The notes: generated by a model from the letters alone, not told the origin. A stretch of DNA of 64,000 bases from Thuidium tamariscinum (GCA_947034885.2 OX344755.2:21645052-21709051), one strand, 5' to 3'. Shown: positions 34,519-47,281, counted from the first letter of the stretch. Made by a program: numbers and translations.

Positions 34519-36730
34519 ATCCGGAGATCTCCGGATACCTGGTTTTGCTTATTGATGGGATGTACTAGTGTACAATTATAGATGAACAATAATTTCTGCA
34601 ACTTCAACTTAGCGGAATTTTGTAACCTTACTTTCACTACATGTCCCCTGTTGGAACTTGTATATAGATAGGTGGATGAGGACATTGCAGTTGTATTTTG
34701 AAGGTTGTCATAAAAAAGAAAATTTACACATGCGTATTACTGTGTTCTTCATTTCAAGTGGGACATCCAAGTTTTCTTATTCCTCTGTTATGATCCATTT
34801 GGAAATCTCCCGCTATTATTTGCTTGCTTGTGCATTATTCTTACCACGAGAGGAATATGGTCAGAATATGATCAGAATATTACTGACTACGTTGGACTGT
34901 TGATAGTGATTAATGATGCCTTTGTAGACATACACTAATTTATGACTTCAATTGTTCATAGACAGTTGCACTTAGTAAGTAATTTGTGTATTTTACCACC
35001 AGTGATATCCGCTCTCCTTGGTACAATTTAATGTCCTACAAATGAATTCCAAGTCTACTGTCTTGAACAGGAACCTCAGTGTGAAATGTGTCTACATATG
35101 ACTTCCTCCGTGTACATCTTATGTACTCCATTGTCTTCTACACTTATACGCCACCCATATTCATCGGGAGTTCTCCCGATGACTGGAGGTCCTCCTTTGC
35201 ATGTAGAATTGACTACTGTAGTGAATGGGTCTTGGCAGAAGGCGTTGCTCGTTGTTTTGACTGGTGCGTTGTGCGTTGAAGGCGGTGTCGCGGATCTCCC
35301 TCACGATATCAACATACTGGATGGTTTTAACGAGTTTTTTCAATACCTTGTTGACAATTCTCACTAATCACTATGGCCTGTGGTCATGCATGCGTGCTTC
35401 GACTTTGTCGGAGCTTGTTCGACGTCTTTTACGACAAAATATTATAGACCGGTTCCTTTTCATATCCAGTGCCGAAACTCCTGACAAGAACGATCCCTAT
35501 CCGAATCGTGTAGCAATGTTGGAGCATGTTCTAGGTAGTCCTCGATTGCGTAGGGTTCTTTGGAATCAAACTATTGCATTGCTTGAGGTAGATCCTCTGA
35601 ACTGGCAACGTCCACGCGTTATAGGACCGTGGATACGTGTGGGAGATGATGTAGATCTTATCAAATTGCAACGTCCCTACTACATAGGACCAGAATTGAA
35701 TATAAGGGGAGAAAGATACCATGAAGTGCACTAGTGGTTATAATGAAGGCACATGTTTGTAATTTTTGGTATGAAAATTAGTAAAATATGGTGACCCTTT
35801 CTTCTCCACCCGACTGTAACTAATTCCTATGTACCAAATGTTTGTCATTCACTTGTCATTCACTACATTCTCTTGTAATGTTATGAGAATTGCATCCGGA
35901 GATCTCTCGACCAATCCAGTGAAGCCTGAAGTAAAGCTTTCTTATTTATGTTAAAGTAATCCCTAGTTCATTGCCTCGGGGCAACTCAAAAAAGTCCAAA
36001 TGTCTGTTCTTCCCTTTCATCGGAAAATCTCCTGATGATTCATATTCCTTTCTATGTACAAGTAAATGTAGTCTTCTTGTAGGCTATCCAATTGGGACAA
36101 GAGAATTGTTTAGACTTATATCAATTGGATTTGGGTTCAGTCCTGGCTTTCTTGCAACATGGGGAACCTCCATTATGTGTTGTTCCCTTACATCGGGAAA
36201 TCTCCCGATGATTTTCTCAAGTATTACATGACTGTACCTTGATGAAGCTCAATGTACTTCAATTAAGTTAAGTTAAATTCAGTTAAGTTCAATGTACTTC
36301 TCCAATTCCCTAAACTCCAAGAACCTCTATTATGTGCTATTTCCATGTTCATCTGGAAATCTTCGGATGATTCATCTCAAGTACTATATATAAATTAATG
36401 AAGTTTGATGTACTTCTCCAAGTCCCTAAACTCCAAGAACCTCCATTATGTGCTATTCCCTTGGATCGGAAAATCTCCAGATGATTCATCTCAAGTACTA
36501 TGTATAAATTAATGAAGTTCAATGGAGTTTTCCAATTCTCTAAACCCTAAGAACCTCCATACTGTGCTATACCCTTACATCGAGAAATCTCCCGATGATT
36601 CATCTCAAGTATTCTATATAATTTGATGAAGTTGGGTGTACTCCAACTCCCCAAGTCCACAAAACCCTACTTATATTGCAAAATATAGAATCTAAAACCC
36701 TATTTAATATGAAAAATCTCCCGATAGTAC
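34519..36730. repeat. dispersed palindrome family, CATCGGGAAATCTCCCGATG
   Basis: Eight or nine copies of a 16-20-bp palindrome occur. They are ATCCGGAGATCTCCGGAT, perfect, at 34519; CATCGGGAGTTCTCCCGATG at 35162; imperfect copies at 35893 and 36018; CATCGGGAAATCTCCCGATG at 36191; and variants at 36350, 36464, 36578 and about 36712. From 36191 onward they sit in tandem units of 114-159 bp that also share GAACCTCCATTATGTGCTAT before and ATTCATCTCAAGTA after the palindrome. Some base changes are matched on the other arm, as at 34519. Confidence 0.8.
35088..35734 (+). pseudogene. unrecognised gene remnant
   Basis: Two overlapping plus-strand frames (35088-35279 and 35264-35734) together have coding-like composition and could be one gene with an intron or a frame break near 35270. 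The second frame encodes SELVRRLLRQNIIDRFLF, then ALLEVDPLNWQRPRVIGPWI and LIKLQRPYYIGPELNIRGE, an internal repeat of the QRP--IGP phrase. It closes with a TAG at 35732-35734. I do not recognise the family. A TATATAG near 34660 and the GC-rich array at 33.9-34.3 kb lie upstream, as for the other element-borne genes. Confidence 0.35.
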
Positions 36731-36749
36731 CATGACAAAGTCCAGATTT

Positions 36750-37400
36750 AACACCAAAGTCCGAAAGTAGTTAAATATGGCATTCATTTGGAGTTCTACA
36801 ACATGTAGAAAACAATTAGTAAGTAGAAAGAGGTAGAAAATGAATCAAAATATTAAAATAATAATAATTAATTTTTGAAATTGAAAATTTCCAATCCCAA
36901 TGGTTGTAATGTTGTAATAGACAATCTTCACCTAATGTGTTTATTTTTTTTCAAAAATATTAAAAATTGAGTAAAATAATGGACTTCAAAGTTTATTTTG
37001 GAGTAGAGATTCCATAACTTCCCACAAACTACCTTCAAACTAAAACTCCCATAACTTTCATTTCACAAATCAAAATGGAATAATTAAAAGCTTTCTAAGT
37101 AGATAAAAATCTAAAGAATGAATTTCAAATTTCAAATTTTTGAAAAAGTGATTTTTGAATAAGTTTTCAGCTGCCTGGGTTGCCCGCCGAGCAAAAGAAA
37201 TCACATATCATGCAATAACTTTTTATTCATGTTGTCAAAAGTTATGAAAATTGTTGGGCCTTAAAGCTACTCCTCGAACACACGTTGTATGAGAATTTCA
37301 AAGAAAAAAAATAAAAACTCCATTCTTAGTGAGCTGCCCAAAATTGCTATGTTGCCAAAAAACGCAATTTGGGCGTTTAGGGGTTAAACATTTCAATGTT
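36750..37400 (+). repeat. 0.95-kb AT-rich repeat family, partial copy
   Basis: This stretch matches 47640-48240 in direct orientation over about 600 bp, roughly 75-80 percent by eye. Shared blocks include CCCAATGGTTGTAATGTTGT, CAAAAATATTAAAAATTGA and GTTGGGCCTTAAAGCTACTC, and both end with GCCAAAAAACGCA and TTTAGGGGTTAAA. No coding sequence. Confidence 0.8.
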
Positions 37401-37559
37401 TCTTTACGTTCCCATTCATGAACCTACAACCCCTTAACCACACATTTAAACATTTCAATATTGAAATTGAATTAGGATTTGTGAACCTACAACCCCTTAG
37501 GTTTTAGGCAAATATTTATACATTTTAACCCCTAAAGGACCAACATGCGTTTTTTGGCC

Positions 37560-38480
37560 GTATAGAAATTTTGGGCAAGTACTTGTGATTGGAAATTTGA
37601 ATATTTTGGGCTGAAATTTGAATAGAAGGTAGGGCGAGGAATATCTTCATGTGTATCAAATTTCATGACATTTGGAGATATGACTCAAAAGTTATGGCCT
37701 AATATGTTGCTTTTTTTGGTAAGTGGGCAGTTCAGGTCTTCGAGACTTTGGGCAGATCAGAAAAAATCACTTTTTTAAAAAATGAAAATTTTAAACTGGT
37801 TTTCTACATTTATATATAAGTGGAAAGCTTTGAATCATTCCATTTCAATCAAAGAGTCAAAAGTTATGAGGTTTTTTTGTTTGCGAGCAGTAATGGATTC
37901 TTCACTATCAAAGAAACTTTGAAGTTGTTTATTTCACTCAAATTTCAATATTTTTGTAAAAAAATAAAACCCTAGGATGTACATTGATTATTACAACATT
38001 ACAACCATTGGGATTGTCATTTTCTAATTCTATAATTAAATTCTTAACAAATTAGTATTATGAATCATTCTCTACTTCTTTTTACTTACTATTTTTTTCC
38101 TATATGTTGTACAATTCCAAATGACATGAAATTTTTTGAGCATATCTCCATCTTGTTTAGGAAATTGAATTCAAAGAGGCACCACCATTTTCAACATTTT
38201 TTCCTTGAGAAGTGAGCTTGTGAAGTGTAGCTGCCCAATTCTTTGCAGGACTGAAAAAATGGTTTAGGGGAATTTGAATGCTTATATCTTTTGATCCACA
38301 TGGTGGAATTTTCTGAAATTTTTACCACATGTTTTGTAGACACTATACTACAAGATCCTATGGTTACATGTATCAAAAAATGTTTTTATCAAGGAAATTG
38401 GTAGTTGTACTAGAAATGGTAGTTTTCGAGCATTTTGGGGGAATACATAGTCATGGAACTTTAGGGGTTTAGGTTTTCTT
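37560..38480 (-). repeat. 0.95-kb AT-rich repeat family, inverted copy
   Basis: The reverse complement matches 48240-49150. In that orientation it runs from the CTTTAGGGGTTTAGG-like end through the core motif (38280-38380) and the CAATGGTTGTAATGTTG block to a CTCGCCC block and ATTCAAATTT. Together with the right-hand copies it forms a long inverted repeat around the hAT and RING genes. Confidence 0.8.
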
Positions 38481-38689
38481 CGATTCCCATTCGTGAAACT
38501 ACAATCCCTTAGGCGCACATTTAAACATTCATATTGCATTTGATGTCCAATACTCCGATTTAGCAAAGATGTTGTACCATTCATGAAAGACAAAAACAAA
38601 CCTTGTTTATTAAAGTCTTCCTCAACACCAGATGATAATCACCTAGTCTTGGTATATATGAGCATCTAAAGCCCTAAGCTTACATCCCT

Positions 38690-41600
38690 TCAATTAGAAG
38701 GACAATAATCATCATCTCCTTTCACCTCTGCCCCACTACTCTCGCATCCTCGTCTGTATCCTACGTCTTCATCGCTCGATGTGTTCTCCATACCATCTGA
38801 TGAAGATCCTGCACCTTCTACTTGCTTACTTCTCTTTGCTTTCCTTCGCTTGATTGGCTTCTTGTATTCCTCTCTTACTTTCAATATGGCTTTGCTCATT
38901 TCTTCCCTAGAATTTAGACACGCGACCGGTTTCATTTTCCTCTTCGCAACAGGTAGGCATGTATGAAGGGGGTTCTACCTGCATTCAATTTCTTCACTGG
39001 TGAAACCGCGAAAGGCTGCATAGGTCTTTTTTTATTACCTTCATTGCCTACTTTGACCTCTAATTTCACTGCCTGGGGACATCCATGAACGATTATGTTT
39101 GTCGCCCTCGAAGATTGCGGTGGAGAGGCTGCTGATTTCAGATTGCATCGTGGCGGTGCGGTGTGCAAAGCTAAATTACGTTTCATCTGTGCCAATGTCA
39201 CATCTCCATCATCGGTGGATGATAATACAGTGGCAGTAAATTCGATGCAAGGCTGCTTTGCCTTGCCAACATTAACAAGCCGATGTCCAAGCCCTAAGCT
39301 CCTTGAACCGTCCGGATTTTGGCTACTAGTTCCAAATATGGCACCCGATGCACCGCTCCGAGGTGGTTTTGGGGAATCTTGCATGAGCTCTTCTCTACGT
39401 TTGAGTGTATTGCCAAAGCTTGGACTCTCGGCCTCTTCTACACGTTCAATACCATTTTCCTTTACTGCAATTGTATTGATCGGGACCTCTTCATTGTCCG
39501 TACACCTCCTTTCTCCATCATTTTCTTCATCATTATCCTTTTCTTGAACCCCTCCTGTGGATGGAGATTGACAAATACGAATGCCTTCATCCGTGCCACC
39601 ATCCCCACCATCGGGAAGTGTTGTCCCATCCGCCTCCACTATCTCTACAAAAGCGTCCTCCTTCTGCGATAGAATAGATTCGCTATTCAAAAACCCGGAT
39701 CCATCCACGAATCTTGCTATACGAGGTTTATCTTTGCCGTACCCATCATTCTCCTCATTGGAGTGAAAGTCATAGATGCTTGTATTATTGCCTCTCCACC
39801 CACCATTCGTTGGACTAGGACTACGGTACGTTTCGTCATACAAATTGTCCATGTTATTGTCCTCGTCACCTTCATCCCGTTGGTCAAGTGGATGAAGTCC
39901 ATCATCAATGTCTTCCGCATCGCTTCCCGCATCGGAGGACTCGTAGTCCACATTGTCTCTGTACCATTTCTTCTCATCCTTGTTCTTCGATGCGCCCACA
40001 ACTTTTGAATTGGTGTACACATACACCAAGTCCGCTGCCCGGGTTGTTGCCAATTTGTTCCGAGATTTGTTGTGAACATAAGAGTAGCTACTCCAATTTC
40101 GTTCGCATGCAGATGATGACACCGGTTGGGCCAAAATCCTCTTGGCAATGGGAGCAATTAGCTTCCCACATGCACCTTCAAAATCCCACCAAGCATGGGC
40201 CGACAACATTTGTTCTTGTGGCTCCAACATGGTATCGAATGGAGGTTCCCTATAGCGGAAGGCTACAAATTCCTTCACCACCTTCGCGTACTCTTCGGTA
40301 GAACATATCTTCATTAGAACGTTCTTGCATCTCTCTGTTGCATCTTGATCGTCGGCTAGTTCTTTGTCGTGGAGAAGATACGGATTCAAAAGAGTGCCTG
40401 CATAATGGAGGTCTGTCTCCCCCATCTTTCGTCGTTTTACGAAGGACTCCTCCAGTGGTATTGCTCGGTCAAGGTCCAAACAAAAAGGTGCTCTTCGTAG
40501 ACCAAACACATGTTTTTCTAAATTCCGCATAATATGCAATACCTTCTCCATGCACGGCGTCTTTGCATCCAAATCACGTAGACCGAATACAACTGGGGCA
40601 GTTAGTTCCCGCACATTGGTCAATCGGTCCTAGAAATGCTCATCCACAACTGTATTGTACACGTTCCTTGACTGCGATCGTGATTTGCCTTTGTCTCTAT
40701 CATCCAATGTGTTCACGTACGCCACCCATTGTGGATCCACCACACTCTTCTTCAATGCATCCTTCACTTCCAACAAGCGGTCAATCATGATGAAATAAGA
40801 AGCAAACCTTGTTTCCAACGGCTTCAACAAACTGAACCTCGTCTCATATTTCCGAAATATGGCAAGTGGCATGTGCCTCTTCCTGAAGAATTTGACAACA
40901 ACCTCGGCAGCCTTCACGTAATCTTTGATCCATGGCTGCTTCGCCCAATCCTTAAGCAACAAGTTCAAGGCATGCACCACACATCCTTGAAAATATATGT
41001 GTGGATATTTATGGGACACCAAATTCCATGCTGCGGGGTTTGTATTGGTATTATCCGCAGTCACTTGCACTACATTCTTGGGGCCCACTTGCTCTATGAA
41101 TTCTTCCAAGATAGAAGCCACATACGGTGTTGTCTTCTTCTGTCCACTCGTATCCACCGATCCAAGGAATTGTTCACTTGCTGAAGATATGAGCATTGCA
41201 TTTATTAATGGACGGTTCGTCACCGAGCTCCATCCATCAAAAGACAGTGTTGCTCCGAACTTCCTCACATTGTCTTTAGTCCTCAGAAGCAACTTCGTTT
41301 GAATATCTGACTTCGCTTGCTCAAGCAATTTATGTCGCAGATCATTGTATAATGGAGGAGTGTAGGACTTTTTAAACTCAGCTGTCAACTTCACCGCTTC
41401 CCGAAAGGCTGGATTCCGAGCTACTGAAAATGGTATATTCGCCGAATAAAAAAAATTAGCCCACGTTGCATGTAATTTGCATCTGTTGACTTCATCAAAT
41501 CCATCCACTAGCCTACTCTGCGTTGCAGGCCTACTGCTTGATGCCCTCGAAGTATGCCGATTACCACTTGATTTCGTATTTGGAGTTATTTGCGAATCCA

Positions 41601-41935
41601 CAGCGACCACTTCTTCCGGTGCGGTGCATGAATCTTCTTGCGTAGAACACGGCGTGCCCCTATCATTCAAAAGATTGCTTGTGGACATTGGCATGTCGTT
41701 GCCATCCGTTCCGTCCGCAATAGGTCTTTTGGGAAATAGCCCTTGGCAATTAACAAATAAAGATTGTCAACTGCGAGCACAAGCCGATGCCCCTATCACG
41801 CTGTCCCGTAGGGCCTTCATATCCCAAGTGGCTCAACATACGGCTAGTTTTTCGGGCGAACACACACTTGCAAGCCTTGCATTGTATTTTGTTTGTTTCC
41901 GGGATCGTGTACCAAGTGGTGAAGTCTTTGCTCAT
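38690..41935 (-). pseudogene. hAT-family transposase (BED/DUF659/hAT-C type), broken
   Basis: A plain cut-and-paste transposase gene of the plant DUF659 hAT group. The N-terminal BED-like finger (41750-41935) has CKACKCVFARKTSRMLSHLG. The central domain (40630-41694) has LSFDGWSS, VTADNTNTN and GCVVHALNLLLKDW, the expected catalytic and zinc-contact regions. The C-terminal part (38932-40623) has the dimerisation signature VSSSACERNWSSYSYVHNKS, then an unusually long acidic tail, and a last piece (38690-38935). The frame is lost or spliced between finger and body near 41750, an in-frame TAG lies at 40630-40632 where W is expected, and a shift occurs near 38935. A CTATAAG box (minus strand, 42164-42170) with a GC-rich array behind it precedes the gene. 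Element ends were not identified. Confidence 0.85.
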
Positions 41936-43291
41936 ATTGAATTCTTTTTCCCTTCAATTGTAATTGGTAACGTTAGCACTGTGTTGTAAAAGTCCACAAT
42001 CAAATAAGCACTGAGTGCAAAAAGCCTTCAAAATGAAAGCCCCCCCTTCCACCAAACTATGCATTACCAAGCAAGGGACACAAATAAATTTGCAACGCCT
42101 AGCCCTTGGAAATCTTAGTGTTCAGTTCATCAGGAGTGCTTACAAATGACTTCTCTCAGTCTACTTATAGTAAACTGAGCGTAGCTAACCGTTGGGGCAG
42201 ACAGTCAAATACCCGTTGCAACAGTCACTGAATCGAAGCGGACGGCAAAATTGGTCGGGGCGGACGGCCTTGTCGGTCGGGGCGGACGGCGACTTCGGTC
42301 TAGGCGGACTGGCCGTGCGTAAAACATATACAGTAAGGTCTACTTCATTTACGAATTCTTGCTGTCACATGGAAAAAAAATCCCCTTCTGCTGCCATCTT
42401 TGACGCCCTCCCTAGGGCTCAAAAATTGTTATTTTTACATTTAATTTTCTGCACAAGATCGTCTCTATGTTCATAACACATGCATCAAATTTCAAGGCCA
42501 AAAGATATGCCCGGAAAAAGATTTTTCAAAATCTACGTACATATGTGGTTGTGTCTAAAATTTCAATGCTACCAACTTTGACACCCTCCCAAAGAAGCAG
42601 AGATTGAGAAATTAAAATTTGGCCATGAAATTCTTGGCATGAGATCATCTCAGTGTTGATAATATGTATGCCAAATTTCAGGTTCTAAGGATTTGCTCAT
42701 ACAAAGCAACTTCAAATCTACCGACGGAAGTAGTTCTTAGAATTTTTTTGACAACTATACATGTTTACTGAAAATATTATTTTATTGAAAACACCTCCAG
42801 TGTTTACCCATAAATGTCCAAGGCCTATTTTGAGCTTCGACGAATTTGTTCAAATTGAACAAACAACAAACATTTTTATAAGTTGTATATTTCTTTTTCT
42901 GCATGGTAACCGTACCAATTGAAACTAGGCATATTAGAGATCATATACAAAAACAAAACAAATCAAAATCAATTAAGAATTCAAAGATTATAATATTCAA
43001 TCATAATTTCTTACATCCAATACCAAGCCTCTAATAGCATACATTCCACATCAAAAAGTATTGTGCATAGTGAATACGTACATTGACTAATTGATACATA
43101 CATAAATAGATAGATAAATAATTCCATATATATGTTCATATTAAAAACCGATAATAAGTCAAAGCATATTCCATGTACGTTTACCTAGTATTGCTCTATC
43201 CTTCTAAAATCCACATCACCATCTAACCATCCATAGTCCATACAATACGATGGTTCAATCAAAAACTCATACAAGACGTATAGGTCCATGT
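41936..43291. other. hAT promoter region and AT-rich flank
   Basis: Positions 42164-42170 give a minus-strand TATA-like CTATAAG, and 42238-42315 give the GC-rich array listed separately. From 42389 to about 42740 two diverged copies of a 176-bp unit lie in tandem, sharing TTTGACGCCCTCCC, GATCGTCTCTATGTTCATAA and GCATCAAATTTCA. The rest to 43291 is AT-rich with no recognised exon. Confidence 0.6.
42238..42315. promoter_or_regulatory. GGCGGACGGC array upstream of hAT gene
   Basis: Four copies of a 20-22-bp phrase, GGGGCGGACGGC with TTGGTC or TTCGGTC spacers, lie directly behind the hAT TATA-like box. The GGACGG word recurs in the array upstream of the RING gene at 46.97-47.17 kb and, as CCGTCC, in the array at 33.9 kb. 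It is a candidate transposase-binding or promoter element. Confidence 0.6.
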
Positions 43292-44193
43292 CTACTTTAT
43301 TTTACTACTACTACCCTCTCCCAAACCACGAGACAATTCATCTTTAGTGCGTCGAGCTGCACTTCTTAGACTTTCTCGACGAGCTTGGGCCTCAGGGCTT
43401 TCAGCCGTTTCAGGGCCAGCTAGTCGTGCGGATTTGTTAGTCCGCTCAACTACTTTGAATGCTTCTGCCATGTCCACTGTATAATCATCATCATCTTCCA
43501 ACTTTCGTTTCTTCTCTCTTTTGGGAGTCAAATCCACAGACTTCAACTTCAAGGCTAACAAAGTAGACTGCAATTGAAGTAAGACCTCGTCTACCACTTT
43601 GTTGGCAACTTCAAATGAGAATTCATTCAATGATTTTTTGGTTGTACATCCTTTGAATAGAAGTGTCCTCCACTACTTTATGATTTCCCCAACCCGCCGG
43701 TCAAACGCCTCCACCACCTCCACCATTGGTTCGCTTGTGTTCCATTCCGCATCTATGTCCACGGAAGCACGATATTCGGCAGCTTCTTCCAACTTTGACA
43801 ACAACAAGGCCCGACCTATCAAACCATGGTCGTATGCCGCATATTGTTCCTTGAATTCTTCTGAATCCTCCACGACAACCCATTCTCCACCTTCCATTTT
43901 CTCCACGTGCTTCTCTGGAAACCGGAAGAACTTATTACGTTGCACGCTCCAATGCCCCCCCATGTTGCGACAAAACAATTCACGACCCTCATTATCGTCA
44001 ATTGAACGGGCACGTATTTCCACCTCATTAGAAGAAATTTGAGGGCATTAGGAGACTGCGGGTTCCCGGACTGCGGGAACGCAGTTTCTGCCCTGTGAAC
44101 CCGAATCCTACGTGGTCGGGACACTGCCACGTAATATTTTATTTTTTTTTTCAAAATTTTTTTTTTGGACTTATTTTCATATTTCAGGACCCC

Positions 44194-44227
<34 letters not shown>

Positions 44228-46739
44228 CCATAAAAATCGGCCTGACGAGGATCTGCGGCATTGGGAGCCGTTTCGGGAACAGACCCGAAACGGTCTCCTA
44301 ATGCCCTCAGATTTCATCTAATGCGTTCGTTTGGGTCATCCAATTGAAAGCATCCATTGGACCACGGACGTCATTGTACAATGCATGCTTCCGTTCTGTT
44401 GGGTTCCATTGTAGAGGTTTTCCCCAATGCTTATAATTCACAAATTCGTATGGCCCTTGGTCCAATGGAAGGGTCCACCTGTTGTATTCCTGGCCGGGGG
44501 GCATAACATCCAAGAGTCCAAACAATTCATAAAACCTAGGACTCAAAGGAGAACGACATTCAGCACAAACCGAGCTAAACATTGATGCTTGAATGATGCA
44601 CCGCACGTGAAAAGTGTGGCCACAATGGCCCAAGGTTATGGCTCCTTTAGGTCCAAAACCGTATTGGCAAACTGTACAAATACCATCCAACATTTTATGA
44701 CCTGCATCAAAATTATGCATAACACGCTTCTCCTTGTTGTTGATGTGTGCTGAAAGCGTTTGGTAAGGGACCCATCCTTCCTCTACTTCCAAGGCCCAAT
44801 TGATATTTCCACCCTCCGTTTTCTTTGTGTGGTTCAAGCGCTCCATCATAGCATCTATGTTTCCCCAACATGTGATTGAAGCACTCTCAATTGGATGGCG
44901 ATCCACCTCGCTCTCGAACTTCTTCAAATGTTTCTCGACGGCATTGCATTCATCGTTACCCTTCAATGCAATCGTACGAAGCTTGTTCATTTCTCGAGCT
45001 GCTAACAAGGGTGGGTCTTGAAGTTTTTGTACCCATCCCAACCAACAAGACTCCGATCCGCTCCTAGGCAAATATTCATCCATGGCCTGCACTCGTATCA
45101 TTTGATCCAACTTGGACTGAAGAAGGGCTTTTTCGGCATTGGACTGGTCCAGTTCTTTTTGCAAGTCAAGCCAACTTTTATGGCCAATCGGCAAAGTTTG
45201 TTGGTCTGGCTCGACATGAGCTTTGCCCTTGTCCATTGGAAGAGAGAGTTGATCGCTACCTTGAGTCCCTTGACTTGGTTCAATACATTTCAATGATTCA
45301 GCCATCCTTTGAATCCTTTCCTCGCATTTCTCTTTTTTCAAGTTCACTGGTGAGCGCAACCCTCAACCATATAATATGTCTTCCACTTTCTTTTAGCTCC
45401 TGCCTCAATTGAACGTGACTTTCTTCACAATGAATCGCGGATGTGAGAATTGGTAACATTTTATCGGTGAAGTGCAGGAAAGCCGTCGCACCGCTCAATA
45501 GTATAGGAGCTAGGGACGCTAATTCATCGGCAAACGCACCAACCCTTGGAGCCAATTCATCTATCCATGTGGCAGTTCTTGTCAATGCCAGAGCGGCATG
45601 TGGAAAGTCAGCGGGTTTATATACTTTCTTCGGTGGAGTACTGCTTTCCGGCTCGTTTTGCTGAGTCCGTTGCTCAAATGGAAACAAACGTTCTTCAACT
45701 GTCTTCCACTTCATATTAAGGTCAAGCAAGCCTTCCAAATGTGGAATCTGTAGCATTGCAACAAGATTCTTGAAGCTAGTCGAGTCTAAACTTGACAAAT
45801 GTGGATATTTTTTTATAAACTCATATGTATCCACTGTCACATTCGTCTTTGCAGCATTGGGTTGTTGCACATTCGTTCTTGACAGGTCCTCTTGAGTGAT
45901 TGGAGTACACAATGGGCTCTCCGATGTTGGCAACTGTGGATTTGGAGCTGCATATCCCAAACTATCTAAAACACCGCTGTCTACATAATGTCCAATTGTG
46001 ACATTGGCCCCTGCAACCTCTTCGTCCGTGGGATCCGTCTTCGAAGAAGACAAGCCACCATTTTTGTTGACGAGCTCTTCCCGGTTGGGAGATTTGTTTG
46101 GTCATTCACATGAACCGCAGAAACGTCCATAACTTTCGATGTCGTCTCCCTCGAATCCAACTGCGGTTTCGCACATGCGCTTGTTGAGGCCATCGTTGTA
46201 GGCGTTGCTGGATTTTGTAAGCTTGGTTGTACCCTCTGCGCCGTCTGCGGCCAGGAATCAGGAATATCCTTTTGATTTTGCTGCAGCAGTAGAGGATTCT
46301 TCTTTGTTGTTTGGAACGTGCTCCAATCCACCTTGCGTTTCAATCTCAGTTTTGCATACACCATGGACGCCAAGCTGTAGTTGATGTACCCTTTAGACAT
46401 TGGTTTAGGGCCAAACATGGCCCCCCACACCTCTGTCGCTTGATGGACAAAGTGCGGGTCAATGCAACCGTGTGGTTTACAGTTGAAATCCGCAGTCTGG
46501 CGTGCGTGTGCATATCGAGGCCACAACTTGTTGATGTGGTGCATTTTAACGTACTGCTTACATAGTTTGGAGGTCCAATAATCTGCGGTCTCATTTTCCC
46601 AACCGCTCTCTGCTATGATGTTCGGATCATCCAAAATTTCATAGTGTAGTCCATGTGTAGTCCTCTTCGCTTTATTTCGCTTTTTCTGGTCACCTCCTGA
46701 ATTCATCCCATCAGTACCTGCACCGCTGTCTGTAGCCAT
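43292..46739 (-). pseudogene. RING-H2 protein of the element-borne family, broken copy
   Basis: This is a relative of the intact protein at 56086-58371. The N-terminal domain (46739 downward) aligns with it: GWENETADYWTSKLCKQYV, then KLWPRYAHARQ, HGCIDPHFV, LKRKVDWSTF. The middle is low-complexity with coiled-coil potential. The RING (about 44620-44760) is C-x2-C-x14-C-x-H-x2-H-x2-C-x10-C-x2-C, followed by FYELFGLLDVMPP, as in the intact copy. The C-terminal domain has GRELFCRNMGGHW. Breaks: frame changes near 46050 and 45330, a 270-bp miniature element at 44040-44309, and an in-frame TAG at 43670-43672. The ATG at 46739 is supported by alignment. The RING implies ubiquitin-ligase ancestry, but the substrate is unknown. 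Confidence 0.75.
44040..44309. mobile_element. 270-bp miniature inverted-repeat element inside the RING pseudogene
   Basis: The ends TGAGGGCATTAGGAGAC and its inverse (GTCTCCTAATGCCCTCA) bound this insert. An inner pair, GACTGCGGGTTCCCG and CGGGAACAGACCCGAAACGG, extends the symmetry imperfectly. A 28-base T run lies at about 44200-44227. Coding similarity to the intact RING gene stops at one side and resumes on the other, so it is an insertion. No clear target duplication was found. Confidence 0.75.
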
Positions 46740-46967
46740 GATAGAGAATCCGAATTTACAAGCCCTTGCAAATCAAAATTTTGTGAACCGGAGGGTATGA
46801 AACGTGTCTTCGTAATACAATCGGTCAAAGCTTCGACGTGAAAAAGTAATGAATCCTTCTCTCCGCCAAGTAGGAGCAACTAGCACCACGCACTCACACG
46901 TGGCAATAAGCAGCACATCCGACTTGGGTCACTTCGTGAGGAGAGAAGAAGTGAAGGAAAATGAAGG

Positions 46968-47170
46968 GGCCGTCCGACCATATACCTGTCCACCGCCAAA
47001 CCTAGACAGGTCCGGCACCGGACCGGCGGACGGCCAGTGCGGCCAGTCGCCGGACGGGGCATCCACCCGGACCTCGGGCGTCCGCCTCGGGTCGTCCAAC
47101 GACAGGCCCGTCTGGCGGACCTGTCGTCCGACCGCCCCGCCGGCCATCCGCCCGTCCGCTCTGCCGACCG
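46968..47170. promoter_or_regulatory. GC-rich CGGACGG array upstream of RING pseudogene
   Basis: A dense run of CGGACGG, GGCCGTCC, CCGGACC and GTCCGCC words begins 230 bp upstream of the RING start codon. The placement mirrors the array beside the intact RING gene (55.69-55.98 kb) and that beside the hAT gene. No TATA box was evident between the array and the start. Confidence 0.6.
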
Positions 47171-47281
47171 CTCAGATTTCAAGTCCAAACTGAACATTGG
47201 ATTCCAGAAGTGAAAAGTCGACATTGGATTCTACAAGTCCAAAGTGAACATTGGGTTCTCCATAAGTCATATTTAAAGCTT

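Noticed and set aside
36191-36730. CRISPR-like spacing of palindromic repeats
   Set aside because: Genome is eukaryotic, the DNA between palindromes is itself repeated rather than unique, and no cas genes exist.
44200-44227. Poly-T run as the tail of a retroposed gene
   Set aside because: It lies inside a miniature element with inverted ends, not at the end of a coding copy.
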